Shown piece after piece: positions 48,942-61,259 of a DNA stretch of 64,000 nucleotides (position 1 is the stretch's first letter; every line of letters begins with the position of its first letter). The stretch comes from Combretum micranthum. Lineage: Eukaryota > Streptophyta > Magnoliopsida > Myrtales > Combretaceae. The translations under genes and the position numbers were made by a program. The DNA lies in the NCBI GenBank assembly GCA_024138025.1, contig JAMXBD010000014.1:1-64000 (forward strand), in the 5' to 3' direction. The notes under the pieces are model-generated. The model did not search any database, was not told the origin of the DNA, and was given only the letters and a program-made list of their open reading frames with translations.

Positions 48942-51796
48942 AATAAATAAAAGTTAAATTGCAAGTATGTTTGTTTATTTTTATGTGCATTTAATCATTT
49001 TGTCTGTAAAATTGAGCATTTAAACTTTTAAATTTTTTATAAAAGCTTTTAGTCTCTATTTTAGTATTTCTTCTTAGATGAGATAGTGAAAATAATACTA
49101 ATACAGTATAATATACAAAATTAGAGGTAAAAATATTATTGAGAGTCTAAAAGCCCTTTTTTTTTTTTTGCAAATAGAGCTTTTAAATGCTTTGATCTCA
49201 AATAGGGATAATAGGTAATAACCAGACCCCAACGAGTTAATTGGTATTGGGTTTTATATAGAATGTCTCTTTCGGTCTAGTGGTTGGCTCAAAGAGTCAA
49301 ACCCATTTTATAAGAATGTATGTGGAAGATTTGATTAGGTAAACTTGAAATAAGGTTTCCTAGATAAACCTGTCCACTCTTAGTCTTGTTAGTTAGTTCG
49401 CATAATTCATGAATAGAAGATATTATTATGGTTGACATGAGTTATGAGAAGGCTATTAAAGAATTATGTATCAATTAAAACCCAAAGAGGGGTTAATTAT
49501 AATAAAGTTTGCATACATCTTTTTTGTTAATCACCTTATTGATGGATAAATTTAGACTTAAGACTCGTTAAGACTAGCCCAACTTGTTGTGAACATAGAG
49601 TAACCAAGTGATCTATCATCTAACCTCCCGTCTAGACTTGGTTGAACGTATTAAGACCGTATAGACAAAGTTAATGGTTAGTCTACTTGGCCACAATCAT
49701 GTTGCTTGGCATATGGTCACTCAATTCAAACTAAGAGCAAAAATACAAATTGGTTTGGTTCAATTTTTATTAAAAATCAAATAAGACCATAGTTTACGAT
49801 TTGATTTTATTCCATCCAATACCAAATAGTTTGGCTTGAAGTAGAAATTTTCTAAATCAATAAATAACTTTTGGTTTGGTTCAACATATAGATTATATCA
49901 AAATATTAATTAAAAAAAATTTGTTTTAATCTTTCACATTTATACTGATATTCAAATATTTAAATTACTCTACAAAGTTCAAATTACAATTTACAACAAA
50001 AAAACTTCATAAATCCATCACATTCATACTTTATAGTCCCTCATAAAATCATTTAATCATCAATCAGTCATCCATCTATAAAGTACATTCACAAACCAAT
50101 TCATAAAAAGTCATAATTTACGATCTTCTCCAAAACCGTCTAGCTAATCATTTACCAACTAAAATCATCCACAAATAAAAGCGATTCACTAATATTAAAT
50201 GACTTATACATAATAAGAGTAATAACTAAATTAATAAAGTCCATACTCTACAAAGATAAAATGATTAACGAAAAAAAAAAGTCAAGGTAAGAGCATATTT
50301 TGGAACCCCAAAAACAATTTTTAAAAAGAACATATTAATATTAATAAATATTCATAAAATAATAAAATGAAATCATAATAATATCTATAACTTTTAATCA
50401 ATTATCACAAGAACATTTATAGTTACAAGTAAAATCCTATTATATTTTTCTAAAATAGTTTGGTTTGGTTTGGTTTATCATTTCAAACCATCCATACAAA
50501 TTAGGATTTTTTAAAACTAAATTGTCTAAAAAACCATATCTTCAATTTAAGGATAAGTTTGGTTTGGTCGGTTTTTCTACTTACCCCCAGCTTATACTAT
50601 TCAACCCCATTCTCAACATACTTAGGATTGACTTAGTCACTCAGCCTCCACTATTCCAATAACTGGGATGAGATCCATTAACTCCGTGAATATGTAATCA
50701 CTTTTATAACTACAATTTGCAATGGTCCTACAAATGTCATCATGATGTCCTTTATGGACAAGTTAGTAACATTTAACTAATATTTTGCTACGTTATTGCT
50801 CTTTAACTCCAACATCATACTAGCTTCATTATCGAAGTGATTGTAAAGGACAACTCCTTGATGGCTGCTACCATGTTTTTATTTTGCAGGCCTAACCAAA
50901 TTTACTCCAAAATAATTAAATGATGTCATTAAAGGCACATCTCGTCCATCAATCTCTAAATTCATTCAACATATAAGAGCAAACTCCAAAATATATACAT
51001 ACAAGTTTTTTTCTCCTCATTTATGATCTTATAAAGGTCTAGAAAGAACAATGGAAATGCTTATATCAACTTTTGGAAAATGAAAGCATTAAACTTACTA
51101 TGTTACAGGCTTGAGAGCTACTAACAAATGTCTACTCCTTCATTCTTCCCAATCAAATATTTCCATGTGTCATTGAATCAAGTCTTCTCTAAGTCGATTG
51201 AAGTGCAAAATCATACAAGAATCATTTGACCAACATCAAATCCTTACATAATTAACTCTATTGTATTCTATCCATGCAATAACCTACTAGATTAGGTAAA
51301 TTTTAGGTTGGTATTAAAGGTAGCAAAGTAGAATCTATGCATAATTCTCTAGAACCTACTCCCATAAAGAAGGATGTAAGTATGATGTTATCGTATCTTC
51401 CATCTAGAGACAAACAAAGGATTATACAATTCAAGCTAGGGGAGGTGGGGGGCGCAGAATTTATTAAAGCTAATAGAATTATCAATATATATCCGCTCGT
51501 TATTGCAATTGTATTGCTCTAAGAAATTTGTTAGTGATATCGTTGTGATATTTTCTAATACTTCATAAGGATGAAAGAAATTTATTCGATAAATAATTTA
51601 TTGTATTTGATACATTTTGCAAGAGATTATATATATATTAATTGAAAATTAATTATTAGTTAAAAAGTAGGAGTGAAGAACATGTCTATCAATTTTAAGC
51701 AAAAAAAATTACAAAAATACAATTAAAGAAAAAAAATTATCAAATTAACTTCGCTGCATCACATATAGGACATATGATACCAAGAGTTGCACAAGT
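48942..51796. other. No gene seen
   Basis: AT-rich. 'ggtttggttc'-type runs near 49753, 49875 and 50460 look like remains of another inverted-repeat element. Frames at 50465-50662 and at 51303-51522 (both strands) have no recognisable domain. Confidence 0.4.
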
Positions 51797-51992
51797 GTCG
51801 TATATCCAATATGCGATATAGCAATGTAGTCTGGTAAAGTTTTGAAAAAAAAAACTATATCGCATGTTGGTTATGCGATATAGGTCTGTATGTGTATCGT
51901 ATGGATAACATGCGATATACAGATGAACAATTTCACATGTATTGTATATTGGTCATGTGATACAGGCAAAACTACTATGCGATATAGTGTTG
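51797..51992. repeat. Cluster of short palindromic repeats
   Basis: Four to five degenerate units are built from tatcgcat / atgcgata half-sites. The clearest is a perfect 11-bp stem, ctatatcgcat (51856-51866) with atgcgatatag (51874-51884), around gttggtt. Others lie at about 51797-51826, 51895-51922, 51936-51965 and 51976-51990. Confidence 0.7.
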
Positions 51993-52389
51993 ATATTTAT
52001 GTAATATTTTTTTATCCAAGTCATATTTATGTAATTTTTTTTCAAGTTGATGGCTAAACAAGTTATAATCTCTAAAAAATAAAGTTAATACATGAAGTCT
52101 GTATAAGTCTTGCTTTTATAGAATTAATTTAAAAAAATGCAACTAATTATATGATTATCGTCATTTAGTAAAATGGATTAGAATGTTTATAATATGAACA
52201 ATAATGTAATAATTATTTTTCATTTAGTCCAAATAAGAAAGTAGTTATTCACAAAGATATATTTAGTTGAATATATTTTTATGATAAAAAAATTTATACT
52301 ATTAATTATTGTGCAAGAAAAAAGTTAAAAAAGAAAAACAAAGAGAAATAGGAAATGTATGTTGAAAAGGTATAAGGAAAGAGAAAAGG

Positions 52390-52455
52390 TAGATTGTGGG
52401 ATTTGAACCCAAGACCGTGGATACAAAACCAACACCCAATGATATGGCTATGAAA
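52390..52455 (-). other. tRNA-like / SINE-like sequence with box B
   Basis: On the minus strand, ggttcaaatccc (52398-52409) matches the tRNA T-loop/box B consensus. About 30 bases upstream, 'tagccatatcattgggtgtt' (52431-52450) is a weak box A candidate. The stretch is too short and poorly paired for a full cloverleaf, so a SINE head or decayed tRNA-like element is likelier than a tRNA gene. Confidence 0.35.
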
Positions 52456-54396
52456 AGAAAGAAAAAAAAACCTATCGAATCACAAACTTCACTGAGTTGA
52501 ATTGCACTGAAATTCTTATTCTTTTTTTTAACCTTTCATTCACAGTTTAATTAAGTGAAGAGTAAACAGTTTGTAGTTCAATTTGAAACTTGGATTGAAA
52601 TTGAACTTTTTAATTAATAACATTTTAATAAGAAATATACAATGAATTAAAATTTGTATGTCATGGATAGCATAGCTTTAATTTATCTAGTATAATATAT
52701 TATTATAATTCAAGAGAATAAGATTAATATACAATTATAATTTTGTGATAGATAAAATTTCTCCTCTACTACAAGATTTATATATTTATCTAGGTCTATA
52801 ATTAATTTCAAATGTTATTATTTATATTTGCATTAATAAAAAGAAATATGGAGTATAAAATTTTTATAGAATGTACTTTATTTTAAGAATGAAAAATGGT
52901 TCGAACCACAAATCAAATTGTATCAAACCGTTTTATTTTTTCAAAAAAATTACAAACCTAATCGTATGATGTGCAAATTTATAAAAAACAAAAATCAAAT
53001 CGTACCATGCATACCTCTACCAAACAATTAGATTAAACTTATTTTTATGTTATTATTTGATAGGATTCGTGATACACAATACCCATTTTGTGAAAAATAT
53101 TATATTAATTAAAAAAAAGTATATATGTTTCCATGTTCCGAGTACTACCAAAATAAGAAAAAAAATGTATATTACATGTTTATGGAAAAAAATGAGAAAA
53201 AAAAAAAACTCAAAAGCTGATCAACTTAAGCCAGCAGCCAGCAGCCATCATCGTATACAAGTGTACATACAAAAGTATAAGTTTAAAGTTTAAATGTAAA
53301 AGATAGATCACCCGTTGTTATTATTAAGGTATAAGTGTAAACATATAAATGCTAATAGAAAAATTTTAACACTTCACAATATACTCTATAGAATCTACAA
53401 TGCCAATGTTCCATGATGGTTATTGGGTATTGGTATATTTCGGTTTCAAATTTAAAAACTTGAACTTTTTAGTGCCATTGAAGTAAATATTCATATCTTA
53501 TTCTCTCATCCTTAATTTAGAATATAAAAGATTTAGCATATGTAAAGCAAATTGTAAAAGAATGCATTTATACTTTATCTAAAAATAAATAAAAAAGACA
53601 AATTACATAATAATCAGATACATAAAAGATGCAAATTAGTTCAAAGATATAGAGGAAAAAGAAAATCAGATGAAACAAACAAACTAGGATTGGGGAAGGG
53701 AAATAAATGAGCTAATTAGTGAAAAGAGGATGAAGAGAATAACTAAAATAAGAGAATTGAGACGTGGAGTAGGTACGTTTACCTTCAACTACAGATATAG
53801 TATGTATATGCATTTTAAGGAGCTAATTTCTTATTAACTAATTTATTTGAAAAAATCATATAAATATCAATTGAATAAATATAATCATTATATCACATTT
53901 TCAAAAAGAGACAGCAATATAAAACATATATGACAGGATGTTGTGCTACAGTGCATTACCTTTTCCCTAGTATTCCAGATTATATCATTTAAAAGCTGCT
54001 CCATGAATAAAGCTTTCCGCGTGCGACATAGTATTCTTGATCGATTGTATCTTTTAAAAGCCACTCTGGCAATAAAGCTAAAAGCTGATCCAGGACCAGT
54101 CTGGTACCCATAGAAGGATCTGCTGATGACGTCACATGGCTATGTCACATTGTAGAAACGCAACAATAATACATCGCAACTTGCGGATACGATATAGATC
54201 TTTTTCCTGTTCCTATACGACGGATACTGCATACAATATATTAGTATAAAATTTCATATTTTATTTTTTTACACCACATCGTATTGATATTTTAGTAATT
54301 TTATTTGTATAATTTATATTTTAATAATACTTAAAAAAATAATGATAGATGTAGATTCTATCCTATTTTAAGTAATATAAATGGAGGATACACATA
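52456..54396. other. No gene seen
   Basis: AT-rich. About 54165-54240 contains further palindromic words (acatcgcaacttgcgg, gatacgatata) like those at 51797-51992. Confidence 0.45.
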
Positions 54397-54959
54397 TAGA
54401 GATGCAACCGGATAGGGTTTCGGACAGGTCATATAAATCCAAACTCGAACCTGTTATACTGTAGGGCATATCAAACCCGACCCTATAACCTTATAGGATT
54501 TTCCTTCTATATTCAAACCCACCCTACAGGGTTTATTCTAAAACTCGCTACCTGCCTGATTACCCGTCTAACTATCGACCTAATTACTCTTCCGACCATC
54601 CGCCCAATTATCAACCCGAACTCGCCTTGCTTATTGTTTTTTTTTTCAATAGATCCAGTAGACTTAAGCCAATGAAATAATAGTCTAATAATATAATAAT
54701 TCACTTTTTCTTTATCAACCTGTTTTTAAATTTAACCTATTACTATGTTTACATTTAGTAAATGTATTTACATTACAATTTTTTTTACTATGACTAACAG
54801 GTCGGATGGGTATCCATCGAGTTTTAGTAGTATCCAAACCTGACCATGATACTTTATAGGATTTTTTACCTATATTAAAACCCAACCATATTACCATATA
54901 GGGTTTTATCGAGTTGGATAAGTTGAAAACCCATTAATGACCGACCGGTTGCATCCCTA
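54397..54959. mobile_element. hAT-type MITE with perfect target duplication
   Basis: The 15-bp terminal inverted repeats are tagagatgcaaccgg (54397-54411) and the complement of the right end, tagggatgcaaccgg, differing at one base. They are flanked by identical tacacata at 54389-54396 and 54960-54967. This 8-bp duplication is the hAT signature. The 563-bp interior has no transposase and several 'gggtttta' and 'aacccgacc' words in opposite orientations. Minus frames at 54513-54704 and 54715-54897 are by-products. Confidence 0.85.
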
Positions 54960-54967
54960 TACACATA

Positions 54968-56879
54968 CACCATACAACACTTAGTAGATGTAGAAAATGA
55001 GTGTTTAATGCTTGCTTGTAAATTTAGATAAACACATGTGGATCATATGGTGACATAGAATATTATGTTAGCCTATAGGTACGATTTTTTTTTTTTTGGC
55101 CGAAGTCTATAAATACAATTAAAAGAAGTACTCATGACCAAAATCAATGCAATTATAAAATGAAGATAACAATATAATTAGTAAGAAATATATAATGTTA
55201 ATAAACTTTATCATTATTTGAATTTTGAAGTAAATATGTATCCTCTCTACTATAATTATATCTACTAGCATTTTTTTTTATCTTATTATGTAGTAATTAA
55301 TACTGTATATGAATCGCGGATGGGGGAAAAAAGATGGGTTTGAATTTATGTTTCGTTATTTTAATGTTTTTGATGATAAGCATTTTTGGAGAATAAATAT
55401 GAGATAGAAAACTAAATAGTTCATGAGGGGGGAAAAAAAAGCTTCAAGAGAAGTAATATCTAGGAGATAGATAATATAGTTGCAGTACATGGGAATGGAT
55501 TTGACTATAATTAATGGAATAATTGCACCATCAGTTATAACATTTTTGAAGTAAATGTATTTAAGTATTAAAATGTTGAGTAGTTAATAAAAAAATCAAC
55601 ATTTTATAAAAAAAAGTCATGTAGGATATAAAACTGAGGAAAATTAATAAAAAGTGATTGCCTTAAATAAACCTTATAAAACTCATTAAAAAAAAATAAC
55701 TTCTCTTTGAAATTACTCAGAACATCAATGCCATAAATGAATTTAACCTTAAACATTAATACTTTTAAGTATAGTTTACCTTATAACTTATTTACTCTTT
55801 TTGAGTTACATTGTTGACCAATTAGGTCTAGGGTTTGTATAAACAATACCATTGTGACTAAACATTGAAGTCTGCAGGTCGTGCATAAGACAAGGGATCT
55901 ATCAGCCTTGTGAGGAAAAGGTGTTTTCTAGCTTATGATGTTTCCAAAGAAAGGAAAGTGACTTATGGTTAAGGAGGAATGAATTGAAGATGGGTAGACA
56001 TCTTGTAATTAAATACATTTTTTAACAATAACGAAAACCAAACCACCATCCCACCCACTTTCCCTCATCCCACCACACACACACACACACACACAAAAAT
56101 TATAACATTTAAGTATCAATTTATTAAAACCAAACTTCAAGTACAAACAAAATTCATGAAATCTTTGTGTAGTTACTAAATTGTTCAAAATAAAAATTTA
56201 GGTACTTGATTGAATATTTTGCAAAAGTTTAAGTATCATTTCTGTCAAAAGTATGCCCAAGAATTATAATATTTAGACTTAAAATTATATGATTTTTATT
56301 ATAAATTTGACTAGATCCAATTACATAGGTTAGCTTAATAGAACTAAGTTTAAACCTAAAATATATTTTAATTGCATGAGTTGTTGAGGCACAAGCTAAT
56401 GGCCTCTTCAATAAGACATATGCATGCATGGGAAAGGTCAAATGATTTGAATCCAAGAGAAAGCATTAGGTGCCTTTTGTATTCTTCTAGCCACATAATG
56501 GACACGTTATACCACATGGGTTGGTCCACGTGTTCATATACGCCACATTAACATGCCATGGTCATCATCTCCTTCTTCCTCTAATAGCTAAAAATCACAC
56601 TTACCATATCTAGACAATCACTTCAAAGCCATTTTTGGTCAAATTTCTTTAGTGATTTCATCACATGGGATACTATGAACTAAAACCCAAAAATGGTCTC
56701 AATTGATAGTTTCTCTCTATCAAATCAAGTTGAAAATTTTAGGATAAATAATATCTTCTTTTCCTAATTTCCAAAGATATGATCTTGATATGGACAATTT
56801 TGAAAAGAGTAGAAGATTCGAGGAAGCTTATAATATATGTATATATGCAAAATATGTAATTTTAATGGCCTATAACACC
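54968..56879. other. No gene seen; CA microsatellite and MITE fragment
   Basis: (CA)n at 56074-56094. About 56100-56252 shares 'gatyraatattttgcaaaagtt' and 'agtatca' words with family B MITEs and is probably a fragment. Other frames, such as 56229-56456 on the minus strand, are unrecognised. Confidence 0.45.
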
Positions 56880-57295
56880 GAATCTTTGATTTTTTTTCTT
56901 CGAAAATATGAATATTAAACCCTAATTCTCAAAATCTTAGGTATTAATAATTGATCACTTTGATACCCTTAAACCAAGCTCAGTTAACATAAATAGGATC
57001 CTTCATAACATGATTTGGCTTGACAAACATTCAAGAATTACTCATTTTCATGGTATCAAAATTACTCCTAAAAATTAAGGTTTCAAAGTTCTTTCTTCGA
57101 ATTCTCTCTTTTGTAAGGAATTTTAGAAAAAATCAACACTACAACGAGCTTCTTAAAGTCACGAGCTTTAATTTGGTAGCTTGAAATTCCTCCAAGGTTG
57201 TTGCCATCACAAGCCACTAGCTTAAGCCACACGACCACCTTGCAACACTGCAAGGTAATTGTTTATAATGAAAATCGACCTCACCAGAGCTTTTA
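56880..57295 (+). mobile_element. Left part of an LTR/leader remnant interrupted by the chromovirus
   Basis: Leader-like sequence containing 'tttggtagctt' near 57173, which resembles 7217-7235. It ends at the target site tttta (57291-57295). Its continuation lies at 62906-64000, on the far side of the chromovirus. Confidence 0.4.
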
Positions 57296-57819
57296 TATTA
57301 GCTCGACTCCCCCAATTACCCAAGACCCAACTCCTAACAGCAAAATGCCCTAAACCTAATTCACTCTGTTAATTCCGCCTCTCAACTCAAGTAGTAAACC
57401 CCAACTTTTCTTTTCTGCTCTTGTGTTGCAAGTGTTTCTTCTCTGTAAATTCTAGATTCACTAACATGTGCTGTTCTATGTAGGTTCTAAGGAACTAAGG
57501 TTAGATGGCAGGAAGAAATACTGTTTTCGAGCCACTGTAAAGCTCCAAGCACCAACTGTTCTGTAAAAGGGTGGAATAAGTTTCCTTTTCCTTTACTCTA
57601 TATTTTATTCCATTTATGTTTACAATTGCTTATCTATTGCATTGATGTTTACAAACTATTTACAGTTGTGTAGATCCGTTATAACAAATTTGTGTTTGCT
57701 ACAAAGACTAGCTACTTACAACTTGTTTTCCAAACTATCTGTATTATATCTTGATTTAGTTACAACTATAATCCATAAGCTTTCGAGGACAGTTCATCCT
57801 CATATTATGTTTTGTAACA
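57296..57819 (-). repeat. 3' LTR of the chromovirus
   Basis: The plus strand starts tattagctcgac and ends ttttgtaaca. On the coding strand it therefore begins TGTTACAAAAC and ends ...TA, slightly off the usual TG...CA. The PPT-like aaagggaagt lies just upstream on the minus strand (about 57825-57835). Confidence 0.9.
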
Positions 57820-58360
57820 GATGACTTCCCTTTGGAAAACACAACCTTGTCCGCAAGGTTGTATTGTTGGTAGATCTGACAAAAATGATCATAATCTTCC
57901 CAACTAGCATCCTCCAGTGCTAAACCCTTCCACTGGACCAAAATCTGTCGTATAGGTTTGCCACAAACCAATGAAACCCTAGAGTTGATAATTCCTAAAG
58001 GCTCCAAAATCGGATGACTATCTATAGTTTCTATAAGCAAATCCAACGATGGTGTAGATGAACCAAAATACTTCTTTAATGAAGAAACATGAAATACATC
58101 ATGAATCTTGGAACTTGATGGAAGCTCGACCTTATATGCACATTTTCCCACTTTTCAAAGCACCTTATAGGCCTATAATATCGCTTAGACAACTTATGAA
58201 AGTTGTGAGCTACTGAAATCTGTTCATAGGGTTTGAGTTTCACCATCACTAAGTCTCCAATTTCGAACGTAACATCAGTCCTGTGCGTATCAGCAATCAT
58301 CTTCATTTTATGTTGAGCATCCTTAAATTGTCTTTTAAAGAAGACAAAATTTGATCTCAA
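57756..58360 (-). pseudogene. Integrase C-terminus and chromodomain
   Basis: Two overlapping minus frames (58076-58360 and 57756-58151) form this part. The first carries ADTHRTDVTFEIGDLVMVKL and SKRYYRPI, the GPY/F-type integrase tail. A one-base shift near the junction splits it from the second, which begins with AYKVELP and HDVFHVSSLKKY. The second frame then holds a chromodomain (about residues 47-100, 57852-58013): ILVQWKGLALEDASWEDY, with the aromatic W/W positions that frame a methyl-lysine pocket. Chromodomains are thought to steer integration toward marked chromatin. The frame runs about 21 codons into the 3' LTR and overlaps the PPT. Confidence 0.85.
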
Positions 58361-59340
58361 TTAAGCAACTCCTGATCTATTGGATTCAACTTGGATGTGC
58401 CTCCGACTTAAGCTGGAATTGTAGGTGAAAGTTGACCATAAACTACCTCAAATGGTGTGAATTTCGCACCTTCATGATAGGAACAATTATAGGAAAATTC
58501 AGCTTATGGAAGGAATGTGACCTAATTATGAGGTTATTCCATAACAAAACACCTTAAATACTGCAATTGTTCAATTTAAGACCTTGTTTGGCCATCTGAC
58601 TATAGATGATAAGCTGAGCTCATACACAATTTAGTCCCACTTAAAGTGAAAACTTCTTTCCAAAATATGCTCATGAAAATAGAGTCACGATTAGAAACTA
58701 TAGTACGAGGATACCATGCAATCTGATTACCATATGTAAGAACAATGCTGCCACTTTTGAGGCTGTAAAATGTTCATCCAACGCCCCTTAATGACAGTAC
58801 TTTGGCAGTCGATCAACCACTATCAAAATAACAGTACAACCTTATGATTTAAGGAGACATGTAATGAAATCTATACTCACATCTTCCCATACTCTATTTG
58901 GTATAGTCAGTGGAACTAATAAACCACCTGGTGATCTAGCAACATACTTCACCTGCTGACATATTAAACAGTTCCGCACAAATTGCTCAATGTCACTCCC
59001 CACACCCTCCCGAAAGAACTTTGTTGAAATTCTCTTATAAGTTTTGAGGAAACCATAATGACCAGCAACTAGGGTTGTATGAAATTCTTGTAAAATAAGA
59101 GGCACCAAACTTGAAGGTTTCACAAAAAATAACTTGGAATGAAAATAAAGAAATCCATTCTTCCAAGTCAAGGAATATTTATGATACAACCCTTTTGCTA
59201 AGTCAACAATAATGCATTTAAATGCTGGGATGGTCTGATATTCTTGTTTGAGAACATCTAAACTTGAGAAACAAGGTGCAGACAACCCAAAATTTAGTCC
59301 ATCCTCCCCATATTGCCTAGACAAAGCATCAGCTACAATG
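58361..59340 (-). pseudogene. Integrase, zinc-binding and core domains
   Basis: The open frame 58842-59324 starts at an internal codon, and the reading extends upstream to VADALSRQYG, the usual RNase H-integrase joint. The zinc-binding HHCC set is intact: H82, H89, C119 and C122 (HTTLVAGH and CLICQQ). The first catalytic Asp appears in SIDFIT (D152). Below 58842 the core continues only in broken frames with several stops (VILIVVDRLPKY-like near 58780-58820), and the second Asp and the Glu cannot be confirmed. Integrase inserts the cDNA. This copy cannot act. Confidence 0.85.
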
Positions 59341-59962
59341 TTTTACTTGCCAACCTTATATGAATAGAATAATCATATCCTAATGACTTAGATAAGTATT
59401 TCTGTTGGTCAGGTGTATGTATAACTGCGAAAGAATTTCTTTCAAACTCTTATTTTCTATGCATATCAAAAAATGTGTACGCAAGACATATTGTCCCCAC
59501 TTTCGCAAAGATTCCACAATACCATACAATTCCCACACATAAGCTGATGCTTTCCTCAAATGAATAGGCAGCTTCTTACTGAAATATGATATGGGATATT
59601 CCTTCTGTAGCAACACAGCTCCAATAGCGGTACCAGAAGCGTCAGTCTCAACAACAAACTACTTAGTAAAGTCTAGTAATTTCAAAATTGGAGCCTTTAT
59701 TAAAGCTTCCTTGAGTGCTTGAAAAGCAGTCATAGCTACATTTGACCATTGAAAACAGTCCTTTTGTAACAGATTTGTCAATGGGCCGACTATATGAGCA
59801 TACCCCTTGATAAATCTGCGGTAATATCCTGATAAACCCAGAAAAGCACATAATTGTTTAACCGATTGGAGAACAGGCCACTGTTGAACTCCTTGAACTT
59901 TAGATGGATCAAGACCGACACCTTGTATAGAAACAATGTGTCCTAGATATTTAGTAGTATCT
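59341..59962 (-). pseudogene. RNase H and RT-connection remnant
   Basis: Frames 59663-59851 and 59380-59616 cover this part. Visible are FLGLSGYYRRF-like and DCFQWS-like connection pieces (about 59740-59840), VVETDASGT (about 59635-59662), then the open frame LLQKEYPISYFSKKLP and a C-terminal IENKSLKEILSQ, the position where TDHKSLK is typical. At least one stop lies before FVVETDASG. RNase H removes the RNA template after first-strand synthesis. Confidence 0.8.
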
Positions 59963-60742
59963 TTACCAAAAAAAACACTTGCTAGCCTTCAAATAAAACT
60001 CATGTTGTTGTAAAGTTTTCAATACTAACCCAAGATAAGTCAAATGGTCTGTCATATGTTTGCTATAAACCAATATATCATCAAAAAACACTATGACAAA
60101 TTTATGAAGATAAGGCTGAAAAATTATGTTCATTATAGATTGAAATGTGGCTGGAGCATTTGATAGACCAAAGAGCATTACCAGAAATTCATAATGACCC
60201 TGATGTTTTCTAAAAGCAGTCTTTTCAATATCACTAGAATGCATTCGAATCTGGTGACAACCGGATCTCAAATCTAATTTTGAAAAACAAGAAGCATCAT
60301 GCAACTCATCCAACAATTCATCAATTTTTGGAATTGGAAATTCATCTTTAACTATCACCCGATTTAAAGCCCTATAGTCTATATAAAAACGCCATGTCCA
60401 ATCTTTCCTTTTAACCAACAATACTGGACTTGAAAAAGGACTATTGCTATGCTGTATAATTCCCAATTCTAACATATCATGAACCTATTTCTCAATTTCA
60501 TTCTTCTGAAAATGTGGGTATCTATATAGCTTAACATTTACTAGTAGGGCTCCTTTCACTAACTGAATGATGTGTTGGATATTTCGTAATGGAGGCAATG
60601 ATGAAGGTGCTTCAAAAATTGATGCATAGCTATCCAACGGACGATCTAATTCTCTATTGTTGGTGGTAATGCAACATGAATTAGAATTTACCTCCTGAGC
60701 CATGAGCTGATAATAATAGATTACAGCATTCTGATGAATCAA
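59963..60742 (-). pseudogene. Reverse transcriptase
   Basis: The longest frame in the window (59963-60475, 170 codons) spans the RT palm. It holds [29 protein letters not shown] (first catalytic Asp, D68), [11 protein letters not shown], and FFDDILVYS with the paired catalytic Asp (D132, D133). All three catalytic residues are kept. The preceding frame 60485-60742 gives the N-terminal linker (SLPPLRNIQHIIQL), separated by a stop at the joint. A frameshift after about 59963 separates it from the next domain. The core alone looks well preserved compared with the rest. Confidence 0.92.
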
Positions 60743-61259
60743 CTTACGTTGTTAATGATAAGAAATCTAAGATAAAGAATGTTGATCATCCCTTTTAAGC
60801 ACCACCACCGAACCATGTAAACAAATTGCAAAGCAAGTGTACTATAATCAATCGTTACTGGTCCCAACGTTTGCAACCACTACACCCCCAACACAAAATC
60901 TGCTCCTTGTATAGGAAGAACATAAAACATATCCTTGAATGTTAAGCCTTGGATATCCACAGCTACACTCTCACATTGGCCTTCACTAGACAGTTTACTC
61001 CATTTCCTATCATGACATTAAACTGTCCTAACTTGATAATGGGTAATCCCAAATGCTTCGCTATCCTCGTTTGCACAAAATTACATACTAGAACAGATAT
61101 ATCATGGCCATTAACTCTCCCTCGAAATCGATGTGTACGTGGTACATTATGCCTCGATAGAGCATGATAACTAATAGTACCCTCATCCAACTGTACTACT
61201 TCATTATCCTCTTCCTCGAATCCCTTAAAATCATCTCCTCTCACATCCAACAATAACAA
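60743..61259 (-). pseudogene. Aspartic protease region, active site deleted
   Basis: Frame 60963-61259 (98 codons) reads ISYHALSRHNVPRTHRFRGR, VNGHDISVLV, CNFVQTRIAKHLGL and GNGVNCLVKANVRV. This is the retropepsin-like domain of chromoviruses. Where the family has an IDSGSTHNF block, this copy jumps from VLV to CNFV. The catalytic Asp triad is therefore lost in an apparently in-frame deletion of about six codons. The C-terminal part (about 60780-60960) is in other frames, with a VLGVQWL-like end. Retropepsin cleaves the polyprotein. Confidence 0.75.

Noticed and set aside
51856..51884. Perfect hairpin as a CRISPR repeat or transcription terminator
   Set aside because: The DNA is plant nuclear, there is no regular spacer array, and no gene ends beside it.
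52390..52455. A functional tRNA gene
   Set aside because: Only the T-loop half is convincing. Acceptor and D stems do not pair well.
54513..54897. Two minus-strand frames of 60 and 63 codons as genes
   Set aside because: Both lie inside the hAT-type MITE and reflect its internal repeated words.
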